Shown: positions 1 through 5,159 of the stretch, in pieces
Numbering within the stretch: the first letter of the stretch is position 1
Layout: each line of letters starts with the position of its first letter
Origin: an uncultured Bacteroidales bacterium
Lineage (GTDB): Bacteria > Bacteroidota > Bacteroidia > Bacteroidales > UBA932
Direction of reading: 5' to 3'
Length of the DNA: 8,853 nucleotides
Assembly: GCA_946187365.1 (NCBI GenBank)
Contig: CAMHRD010000029.1
Span: 1 to 8,853 of the forward strand
The notes under the pieces: generated by a model
Databases searched by the model: none
Seen by the model: only the letters and a program-made list of their open reading frames with translations
What the model was told of the DNA's origin: nothing
Position numbers and translations under genes: made by a program

Positions 1-199
1 CATCTTTAATGGATCTTGCCATAACGTGGTGAATACCAGGCATTCCGTTAGCAGATGGCGGACCCTCAAAGAAGACAAACTTAGGTGCCCCCTCCCTTGC
101 TTTGCTCACATTCTCAAAGCACTTTTCTTCCTTCCATTTCTTAAGGACCTCCCGTCCCAGTTCTACAAGGTCAAATTTCTTATACTCTTCAAAACCCAT
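1..199 (-). CDS. ileS: Isoleucyl-tRNA synthetase, N-terminal part (cut by window edge)
   Basis: This class I aminoacyl-tRNA synthetase charges tRNA-Ile with isoleucine in the cytosol. Only the first 66 residues lie in the window, and the gene continues past base 1. The visible part ends with the adenylation-site region: F43-F44-E45-G46-P47-P48-S49-A50-N51-G52, then P54-G55-I56-H57-H58, which is this clade's version of the HIGH motif. The N-terminal pattern (acidic/aromatic start, then LxxxVLKKW) is typical of Bacteroidetes-type IleS. The ATG at 197-199 is taken as the start because it fits the family N-terminus. It is divergent from the CvpA-family gene, with a 63-bp shared upstream region. 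Identification is from recognised family motifs. Confidence 0.95.
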   Translation of the reverse strand, partial: MGFEEYKKFDLVELGREVLKKWKEEKCFENVSKAREGAPKFVFFEGPPSANGMPGIHHVMARSIKD

Positions 200-227
200 A
201 ATTGATACGTTGAGTTGTTTAGGGGGG

Positions 228-235
228 CAAATTTA
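228..235 (-). promoter_or_regulatory. Possible Bacteroidetes -7 box for ileS
   Basis: The minus strand reads TAAATTTG, an exact match to the Bacteroidetes consensus TAnnTTTG, 28 nt upstream of the ileS ATG. No convincing -33 TTTG is seen at the usual 19-21 nt spacing, so support comes from the -7 box and the location only. Confidence 0.4.
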
Positions 236-247
236 CAATAAATCCCC

Positions 248-255
248 TATATTTG
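248..255 (+). promoter_or_regulatory. Possible Bacteroidetes -7 box for the CvpA-family gene
   Basis: TATATTTG is an exact match to TAnnTTTG and ends only 7 nt before the ATG at 263. Transcription starting a few nucleotides downstream of the box would give an almost leaderless mRNA. No clear -33 element is present. The same box with nearly the same spacing stands before the TolC-like gene at 3816-3823. Confidence 0.5.
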
Positions 256-262
256 CACCGCT

Positions 263-766
263 ATGTCAATATTGGATTTTATAATTATTGCAATAGCTGT
301 CATTTCCTTCCTCTGGGGAATCAGAAAGGGATTCGTTGGACAGCTCATGTCTCTTATAGGACTGATATTCGGTCTTTGGGGAGCATCTAAACTTACAGTT
401 CCCATCACAACCAAACTTATGCCTCTTCTGGGGCCGAGCGTTCCGGAGGGTACGGTGAGAATTATCATCTACATAATACTGACCGTTCTCTTTATAATCC
501 TCTTCAGCTGGTTGGGCAGACTTTTGGAGAAAGTGATGAATCTCACCATATTAGGAGGTTTGAACAAAGTACTGGGAGCCGTTCTTTCTCTGCTCAAGGC
601 GGTAATAGTTGCTATGATTATTGCCTCAATTATTGACCAGTCACCTGAGTCACTGGGACTTAGCAAGTGCGCCTTCATTAAGGAGAGCAAGATCTATCCA
701 ATACTGGTTCACCAGGCAGAATTATTCTTCCCGTTCATCAAAAGTTTGTTCGCAAGCGTCATTTAG
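263..766 (+). CDS. CvpA-family inner-membrane protein
   Basis: This 167-residue polytopic membrane protein has the features of the CvpA (colicin V production) family. It starts with a hydrophobic helix and an Asp (M1-SILDF). A G-x-R-K-G-F-V-G-Q turn follows at about residues 19-27, then a second helix (28-45). A long hydrophobic stretch covers about 64-85, and a last one near 100-124 is preceded by a glycine-rich N-x-x-x-G-x-x-L-S-L-L-K segment. Family members sit in the cytoplasmic membrane. They are linked to colicin V export and to envelope and biofilm phenotypes, but the biochemical role is unknown. The start at 263 is supported by the TATATTTG box just upstream. It precedes a peptide-export operon, which may be chance, since CvpA is widespread in Bacteroidetes. 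Confidence 0.85.
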   Translation: MSILDFIIIAIAVISFLWGIRKGFVGQLMSLIGLIFGLWGASKLTVPITTKLMPLLGPSVPEGTVRIIIYIILTVLFIILFSWLGRLLEKVMNLTILGGLNKVLGAVLSLLKAVIVAMIIASIIDQSPESLGLSKCAFIKESKIYPILVHQAELFFPFIKSLFASVI

Positions 767-768
767 TT

Positions 769-816
769 CCCCAATTTTGGGATAATCCTGCAATTGTCCC
801 AAAATTTAGGATAATT
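769..816 (+). promoter_or_regulatory. Tandem operator-like repeats upstream of the export operon
   Basis: Two related imperfect dyads lie side by side: one at 769-786, with CCCAA/TTGGG arms, and one at 792-816, with AATTGTCC/GGATAATT arms around an A/T core. Three half-sites fit ATTrTCCyAAA: ATTATCCCAAAAT on the minus strand from 786, ATTGTCCCAAAAT on the plus strand from 793, and ATTATCCTAAATT on the minus strand from 815. The pair sits about 36 nt upstream of the -33 element of the next promoter, where an activator, or a repressor acting from upstream, would bind. No regulator gene is visible in the window. It does not look like a terminator for the preceding gene because the stems are short and AT-rich with no T tract. 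Confidence 0.5.
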
Positions 817-851
817 ACAAGTTTTTCTGCACAAAGTTTTTACGCGAATGC

Positions 852-882
852 TTTGTGGAGTAGCCTTTTACACCCAACTTTG
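852..882 (+). promoter_or_regulatory. Bacteroidetes-type promoter of the peptide-export operon
   Basis: A -33 element TTTG (852-855) is followed after 19 nt by CAACTTTG (875-882), which matches the -7 consensus TAnnTTTG at 7 of 8 positions (6 of 6 outside the free nn positions except the first T). The spacing is the standard one for the Bacteroidetes primary sigma factor. Transcription would begin a few nucleotides before 890, about 10 nt ahead of the ATG at 899. This argues against the longer reading frame from 848, whose start codon would be upstream of the transcript. Confidence 0.6.
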
Positions 883-898
883 CAACAAAAAAGAGGCT

Positions 899-1060
899 AT
901 GGGAAAACTGAGACTTGAAAGAGAAAAGACATTCCAGAGGTTCACACCGGAATCTTTTGGCATTGCCCCTATGAAGGGGAGGGTAACCGCACTCTACACA
1001 CTGCTCATTCTCCTGTGCTTTGCAATATGCACCGGCACTCTGTGTCTGGTGTTATCCTAA
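899..1060 (+). CDS. Small single-TM protein of unknown function, first gene of the export operon
   Basis: This 53-residue protein has a basic, charged N-terminal half (KLRLEREKTFQRF, then PESFGIAPMKGR) and a C-terminal hydrophobic segment (about residues 31-52, three Cys), which predicts a single membrane helix with the N-terminus in the cytoplasm. The ATG at 899 is preferred over the in-frame ATG at 848 because a promoter lies between them. I do not recognise the family. Its place as the first gene of a peptide-export operon would suit an immunity or accessory protein. Alternatively, the ...PES... tail followed by one TM helix faintly recalls the N-terminal anchor of HlyD-type adaptors found with PCATs, so it could be a remnant of one. 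No double-glycine motif is present, so it is not an obvious cargo peptide. Confidence 0.6.
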   Translation: MGKLRLEREKTFQRFTPESFGIAPMKGRVTALYTLLILLCFAICTGTLCLVLS

Positions 1061-1072
1061 TTTAGTATAGGA

Positions 1073-1118
1073 GGGTACCGGGAGATAATTTGGATTATTT
1101 GGGGCTTTCCCGGTACCC
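1073..1118 (+). promoter_or_regulatory. Perfect 11-bp inverted repeat in the leader of the PCAT gene
   Basis: GGGTACCGGGA (1073-1083) and TCCCGGTACCC (1108-1118) are exact reverse complements separated by 24 nt. The repeat fills most of the gap between the 53-aa gene (stop at 1060) and the PCAT ATG at 1129, and its 3' arm ends 10 nt before that ATG. In RNA it would make a GC-rich hairpin next to the translation start. In DNA it could be a protein-binding dyad, since each arm carries the self-complementary core GGTACC. There is no T tract, so it is not a normal intrinsic terminator. Its role is inferred; the repeat itself is certain. Confidence 0.65.
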
Positions 1119-1128
1119 GTTGGAAATT

Positions 1129-3321
1129 ATGAGAAGTGTTCTAAATATAAAGCAGACAGACTCATACGACTGTGGAGCCGCATCTCTGGCAAGCGTTGCA
1201 GGGTGGTGGGGAGTATATCTTCCGCTAAGCCGTTTCAGAAGAGAGTGCGGGTGCAGCAAAGAGGGTGTAACCATTCAGGGGATAATAGACGGAGCCAGAG
1301 CTGTAGGTTTAAGTGCAAAGGCATTGAAGGTTGAGGAGAAAGAGAAACTCTCAAAAGAGGAGAAGGCGGAGAGGCTCCGTTCCTTGAACGTGCTCAAGGC
1401 TCCTGTTATTCTGCACATTACATCAGATAGTGGGATGCTTCACTTTGTAGTTATGACTAGGTGCGGAAGAAAACGCATACATATTATGGATCCGGCTAAA
1501 GGGAGGATTGAGAGGAGATTGATTGGTGAGTTTGCACAACAATGGAGCGGTTATGTAATTCTGTGTTCACCGGGGGAAGGGTTCGCAAAAAGAGATGAGG
1601 CAGAGGGGAGGGTTGGAAGAATTATAAAACTCCTTAAGTTCCACAAGAGAGAGGTTCTCCTCTCTTTGGCAGGGTCTGTTGCTCTATCTGCGGTGGGAGT
1701 CTGCAACTCCCTTCTGCTCCAGTTACTTATAGATGACGTTATACCATCGGGAGATAAGTCACTTCTGGTCATCATATCTGCCGCAATACTCACGCTCATG
1801 CCGCTGTCACTGGCAGTGAGTTACATAAGAAACCTTTACCTCATAAGCAGCGGAGTGGCGCTAGATACCCGCTTGAACACGGGGTTTATGAGAAGGATTC
1901 TCTCAATGGATGCGCGCTTTTTCAAAGACTACCCTAAGGGGGAGTTGGAATCAAGATTATCTGACAGTTACAAAATAAGAGCACTTGTCTGTGAAGGCAC
2001 GGTACAGGCGGGGGTCTGTATCACAACCCTATCAATAGTCACAGTATTACTTTTTTCGTTCTATCAAAAACTTGCACTCATTCTCATGTGCAGCATCCCC
2101 GCCTATATCGTAATGCTTGTTCTCTCTCACAGAGCAAACAAGAGAATAAGCAAAAGAGTGATGTCTTCCGCCGCCGAATATGAAGCGGACGTTATAGACA
2201 CAATTGAGGGGGCAGACCAGATAAGACATTTTAACATTGAGCCGTCTACACTCAGATATAACGGAAGTTATGCAACACTGGCCTTAGAGAGTTACAGAGC
2301 CGGAAAAATCTCCAGCGCTCTGCAGCTTATGGGCAGCGGAATCTCTCAACTCATAATGGCGGTTATACTGATTGGAGGAGGTACGGCCGTACTCTACTCA
2401 AAGATGAGCGTGGGCGAACTCGTCTCATTCTTCACTCTAAGTTCGTTTTTCATCTCCCCGATGAATGAACTACTCCAACTTAACTCAGCACTGAATGAGG
2501 CACTTACGGCATCTGACCGAGTTTATGACATTACCTCCTCCCAACCGGTATTTGAAGGAATCATTAAGAGCGAGTCTAAACAAAAGGGTGAGAATCTGAA
2601 AGATGTGGAACTGCAGAATATAAGTTTCAGATATCCTGGGAGGGAACCGTTAATTGAGAATTTCAGTTGCACACTTGCTGCAGGCTCAATTACAGCAATT
2701 TATGGAGCCAGTGGCTGCGGAAAGAGCACATTGGTTTCACTCCTTCTGAGAGACTGGAAACCTAACGGGGGCAAGATCCTATATGGTGGCATTGATATCT
2801 ATACGTACAGTCCTACTTGCTGGAGGGAAATAATTTCAGCCGCCCCTCAAAATTCACATATATTCAATGCCACCATTCTGCAGAACATAACTATGGAGTT
2901 GGGCAGCACTCCTAAGGAGATAGATAACAGGTGTATAGAGAAGATTTCTCTTATCTCCAACCAGATTGGGATGGAGAAGATGCTGAGCAGAATGCAGAGC
3001 GGAATTATGACCCAGGTGGGAAAGGGAGGAGTTCAACTCTCAGGTGGGGAGATGCAGAAGGTACTGCTGGCCAGAGCCTTATACCGCAATCCTAAGATAC
3101 TGGTCTTGGATGAGACCACCTCCTATATGGACAGCGAAAGCAGAAGTAAAGTTTATGATACATTAAATGATTTGAAACAAACGGGATGTTGTATTGTCTT
3201 GATTTCCCATAACAGGGACACTCTCTCCATCGCAGACCGTGCAATAGAACTTTGTAATAAGACCGGTCAACTAACAAAGGCGGAATCCGGCGCGCCAACT
3301 CTGCCGGAACCTAAAAACTAA
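1129..3321 (+). CDS. Peptidase-containing ABC transporter (C39 protease, TMD and NBD fusion)
   Basis: This 730-residue PCAT cuts double-glycine leaders and exports the released peptide through the inner membrane using ATP. The N-terminal C39 domain (about 1-140) shows Q9, catalytic C15 in the D-C-G-A-A context, H105 in M-L-H-F-V-V and D121 in M-D-P-A-K-G, so the protease looks intact. The transmembrane domain (about 165-440) has about six hydrophobic helices. The C-terminal ATPase has Walker A GASGCGKST (526-534), Q-loop Q574, signature LSGGE (637-641), Walker B ending D661-E662 and H-loop H694, all intact. ATG 1129 is chosen over an in-frame TTG at 1090. It puts Cys at residue 15, as is usual in the family, and leaves the inverted repeat outside the coding region. 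Two GG-leader genes follow 4 nt downstream, the expected cargo. No dedicated HlyD-type adaptor lies beside it in this operon. Confidence 0.95.
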   Translation: MRSVLNIKQTDSYDCGAASLASVAGWWGVYLPLSRFRRECGCSKEGVTIQGIIDGARAVGLSAKALKVEEKEKLSKEEKAERLRSLNVLKAPVILHITSDSGMLHFVVMTRCGRKRIHIMDPAKGRIERRLIGEFAQQWSGYVILCSPGEGFAKRDEAEGRVGRIIKLLKFHKREVLLSLAGSVALSAVGVCNSLLLQLLIDDVIPSGDKSLLVIISAAILTLMPLSLAVSYIRNLYLISSGVALDTRLNTGFMRRILSMDARFFKDYPKGELESRLSDSYKIRALVCEGTVQAGVCITTLSIVTVLLFSFYQKLALILMCSIPAYIVMLVLSHRANKRISKRVMSSAAEYEADVIDTIEGADQIRHFNIEPSTLRYNGSYATLALESYRAGKISSALQLMGSGISQLIMAVILIGGGTAVLYSKMSVGELVSFFTLSSFFISPMNELLQLNSALNEALTASDRVYDITSSQPVFEGIIKSESKQKGENLKDVELQNISFRYPGREPLIENFSCTLAAGSITAIYGASGCGKSTLVSLLLRDWKPNGGKILYGGIDIYTYSPTCWREIISAAPQNSHIFNATILQNITMELGSTPKEIDNRCIEKISLISNQIGMEKMLSRMQSGIMTQVGKGGVQLSGGEMQKVLLARALYRNPKILVLDETTSYMDSESRSKVYDTLNDLKQTGCCIVLISHNRDTLSIADRAIELCNKTGQLTKAESGAPTLPEPKN

Positions 3322-3325
3322 TAAT

Positions 3326-3547
3326 ATGGAAGACAAGAGGTTAATGCTGAGGGGCTTTATTAGTGTAAAAGATGAAGAGCTTCAGCTCTCCGGAGGAATT
3401 TCACCGGAGACAATCAAGAAGATTGCCAGAATCATTGGAGTTGTTTTGGATTTTCTCTCCACCTACAGTTCCGATTTCAACAAAGGCTACAAGAAGGGGC
3501 TTGAGGGCAAGCCGTTTTTTCAACTGATGCCGACAGCTGCAAGATAG
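3326..3547 (+). CDS. Double-glycine leader peptide precursor 1 (putative PCAT cargo)
   Basis: This 73-residue precursor starts 4 nt after the PCAT stop. The leader ends E17-E18-L19-Q20-L21-S22-G23-G24. Cleavage after G24 would give a 49-residue mature peptide with net charge about +4, no Cys, a helix-prone amphipathic stretch (T29 to L44) and a G54-x-x-x-G58 motif in a Lys/Gly-rich segment. Position -4 is hydrophobic and -8 is Glu, as in GG leaders, but the other hydrophobic positions are shifted by one from the usual -7/-12/-15. An alternative ATG at 3344 (M7), preceded by AAGAGG, gives an 18-residue leader beginning M-L-R-G-F, the same length as in the next gene, and may be the true start. 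Function is not known: an antimicrobial peptide or peptide signal is inferred from the transporter next door. Confidence 0.75.
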   Translation: MEDKRLMLRGFISVKDEELQLSGGISPETIKKIARIIGVVLDFLSTYSSDFNKGYKKGLEGKPFFQLMPTAAR

Positions 3548-3551
3548 GAGG
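3546..3551 (+). promoter_or_regulatory. Strong Shine-Dalgarno overlapping the previous stop codon
   Basis: AGGAGG overlaps the TAG stop of precursor 1 (3545-3547) and lies 5 nt before the ATG at 3557. Bacteroidetes genes usually lack such sites and no other gene in this window has one as good, so it fixes the start of precursor 2 and suggests coupled, high-level translation of the two peptides. Confidence 0.7.
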
Positions 3552-3556
3552 TTGAT

Positions 3557-3733
3557 ATGAAGGGATTTGTTGAAATATCAGGCAGCGAGTGCTCATACGT
3601 TGTAGGAGGCAAAGATTCCGAGGTTGCAAGAGTGGTTGAACTTATAGGATACGGAATCGGTGCCCTGGTAAGAGCAATCAAGAATTTCAGAGAGAACAGG
3701 AAAAAACAGAGTATGCAACTTATTATGATTTAA
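3557..3733 (+). CDS. Double-glycine leader peptide precursor 2 (putative PCAT cargo)
   Basis: This 58-residue precursor has an 18-residue leader, M-K-G-F-V-E-I-S-G-S-E-C-S-Y-V-V-G-G, that fits the classic GG-leader pattern: hydrophobic residues at -4 (V15), -12 (I7) and -15 (F4), Cys at -7 and Glu at -8. Cleavage after G18 gives a 40-residue mature peptide, net charge about +4, without Cys. A hydrophobic/amphipathic helix-prone segment (V23 to I41) contains G31-x-x-x-G35. A very basic stretch (R45 to K50) and a hydrophobic tail ending M-I follow. The start is set by AGGAGG 5 nt upstream. It is last in the operon, 9 nt after precursor 1 and before a strong terminator. The two precursors share a G-F near the N-terminus and a similar layout but little sequence. 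Bacteriocin, microcin or signal peptide are all possible. Confidence 0.8.
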   Translation: MKGFVEISGSECSYVVGGKDSEVARVVELIGYGIGALVRAIKNFRENRKKQSMQLIMI

Positions 3734-3758
3734 TATTCTGTTGAACCTTAGTTTTTTG

Positions 3759-3788
3759 AAGGGTGGGGTGCGCCCCACCTTTCTTTTT
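3759..3788 (+). terminator. Intrinsic terminator of the peptide-export operon
   Basis: AAGGGTGGGG (3759-3768) pairs with CCCCACCTTT (3773-3782) around the loop TGCG. The stem has 10 bp with one G-U, and CTTTTT follows (3783-3788). This is a textbook rho-independent terminator 25 nt past the last peptide gene. It separates the PCAT/peptide unit from the TolC/adaptor/tsaB unit. The reverse strand lacks a matching T run directly after the stem. Confidence 0.92.
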
Positions 3789-3815
3789 AGTAATAAATAA
3801 TAGTGTAATATTTCA

Positions 3816-3823
3816 TATATTTG
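3816..3823 (+). promoter_or_regulatory. Bacteroidetes -7 box for the TolC/adaptor/tsaB unit
   Basis: TATATTTG matches TAnnTTTG exactly and ends 6 nt before the ATG at 3830, within a very AT-rich stretch (3784-3822) right after a terminator. It implies a near-leaderless transcript and rules out the in-frame TTG at 3821 as a start. No clear -33 TTTG is seen. Confidence 0.6.
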
Positions 3824-3829
3824 CGTCCT

Positions 3830-5158
3830 ATGAAAAAGACAGTGGTAACAGCGTTGTTTCTCTTATCCTCTTTCACTCTGGTTTGGGGACAGAAAAGTTC
3901 TCAATGGAGATTGGAAGATTGCATATCATACGCAAGAGAAAACAACTTACAGGTAAAGATTGGGGAGATTGGCGTTGAGCAGTCTCAGAGAATGCTCAAT
4001 GAGAGCAAGTGGTCTATGGCTCCTTCACTCAGTGCGGGGATGAGCCACAATATGAGTTGGGGACGTTCCGTAAACCTTCAGACTCTGGAGATTATAAAGA
4101 ATAAGAGAACAATGTCCACCAGCGGAAGTTTAAGCGCCTCCGCAACGGTCTTTGGCGGACTCTCAAAGCAGAACTCAATTAAATCAAACAAAACCTCTCT
4201 TCTGATTGCATCAGAGCAGGTGGAGAAGATAAAGAACGATATCACAATACAGATAACTCAGGCCTATCTGCAACTGCTTCTTTCCAAGGAGATTGAGCGC
4301 TCCGCAGAGGAGAGCTGCAAGAGTATGGAGGAGCAGGTAGACCGCACCGCAAAACTTGTAGATGCAGGAAGCCAGGCATACAGCACCCTGCTTGAGGTAA
4401 AGGCGCAGCTTGCAAACGAGAAGAGCCAGCTGGTTAACGCCCGTAACGATGTAAGAAGCAACAGGCTGAGTCTTATGCAGCTGCTTGATTTGCCGTCAGA
4501 TATGTGGGAGAGTTTTGATGTTGTGGCACCGGACAGAGACCTTGCAGCAAACGTCTACCCTACTGAGACAATGAACTCCATTTATGAGAGAGCACTCTCT
4601 CTGCCGCAGATAAAGATTGCAGAGTATGACCTCCAGAAGAGCCGTTATGATTACAAGGCGGCCCGCGGAAGACTCTACCCATCTATCTCAGTTCAGGCGG
4701 GTTACGGCTCCTACTACTCAGACAGCCAGAGCGGTGCCTTCTTCTCTCAGTTTGATCACAATAGAAACCCTTCACTGGGATTCTCATTGAGCATACCCAT
4801 CTTCAACGCCCTCTCCTACAGAATAAGCGCACAGAATGCAAAGGGAGAGATTGAGAGAAACCGCCTTACGCTCCAAATGCAGAAACAGTCTCTCTATAAA
4901 GAAATTCAGAGTGCATACAACGAGGCCTTCTCCGCACTTGAGAGAATGAGAGCGGCAGAGGAGAATATGAAATCCATTCAGGAATCATTCACATATACGG
5001 AGAACAAGTTCAATGTGGGAATGATGAACGCAACAGATTACAACCTTGCAAAGTCAAACCTCTTCAAGGCCGTATCTTCCTACTATCAGGCAAAATACCA
5101 GTATCTGTTCGAACTCAAGATTTTAGATTTTTATAAAGGAAAAGCAATAACTCTTTAA
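3830..5158 (+). CDS. TolC-like outer-membrane efflux factor
   Basis: This 442-residue protein of the outer-membrane factor (TolC/OEP) family would form a trimeric outer-membrane and periplasmic channel for tripartite efflux or type I secretion. It has a clear Sec signal peptide (M-K-K-T, hydrophobic core, likely cut near W-G-Q at about residue 20). It then has the two-fold repeat typical of the family: a W-x-L-E-D-C-I-S-Y-A-R-E-N-N-L start, long alpha-helical/coiled-coil stretches rich in Glu, Gln, Lys and Ala, and two beta segments (about 75-110 and about 290-325, the second ending S-I-P-I-F-N). Length is normal. ATG 3830 is preferred over upstream TTG 3821 because it begins the signal peptide and follows the promoter box. 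The adaptor gene begins 1 nt after its stop, so they are co-expressed. The substrate cannot be told from sequence. Confidence 0.92.
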   Translation: MKKTVVTALFLLSSFTLVWGQKSSQWRLEDCISYARENNLQVKIGEIGVEQSQRMLNESKWSMAPSLSAGMSHNMSWGRSVNLQTLEIIKNKRTMSTSGSLSASATVFGGLSKQNSIKSNKTSLLIASEQVEKIKNDITIQITQAYLQLLLSKEIERSAEESCKSMEEQVDRTAKLVDAGSQAYSTLLEVKAQLANEKSQLVNARNDVRSNRLSLMQLLDLPSDMWESFDVVAPDRDLAANVYPTETMNSIYERALSLPQIKIAEYDLQKSRYDYKAARGRLYPSISVQAGYGSYYSDSQSGAFFSQFDHNRNPSLGFSLSIPIFNALSYRISAQNAKGEIERNRLTLQMQKQSLYKEIQSAYNEAFSALERMRAAEENMKSIQESFTYTENKFNVGMMNATDYNLAKSNLFKAVSSYYQAKYQYLFELKILDFYKGKAITL

Positions 5159-5159
5159 T

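Noticed and set aside
777..794. Sigma-54 promoter (TTGG...TGCA)
   Set aside because: The GG-to-GC spacing is one base short of the required 10 and the bases around it fit the dyad repeats better.
848..898. Upstream in-frame ATG that would lengthen the 53-aa protein by 17 residues
   Set aside because: The start codon overlaps the promoter region: the -33 TTTG is at 852 and the -7 box at 875. Transcripts from that promoter would not contain it.
1073..1118. Inverted repeat read as an intrinsic terminator after the 53-aa gene
   Set aside because: The loop is 24 nt and no T run follows the 3' arm on either strand.
1090..1128. TTG start adding 13 residues to the PCAT
   Set aside because: It lies in the loop of the inverted repeat, makes an N-terminus unlike C39 domains, and moves the catalytic Cys away from its usual position near residue 15.
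3326..3733. Assignment of the two peptides to the bacteroidetocin family
   Set aside because: The predicted mature peptides have no cysteines, whereas that family has a conserved Cys pair. Only the export mode is alike.
3821..3829. TTG start adding three residues to the TolC-like protein
   Set aside because: The TTG is part of the TATATTTG promoter box, and the signal peptide begins at the ATG at 3830.
3763..3978. Plus-strand 71-codon frame across the terminator and the TolC start
   Set aside because: It begins inside the terminator stem and overlaps the TolC-like signal peptide in another frame. It has no motif or promoter.
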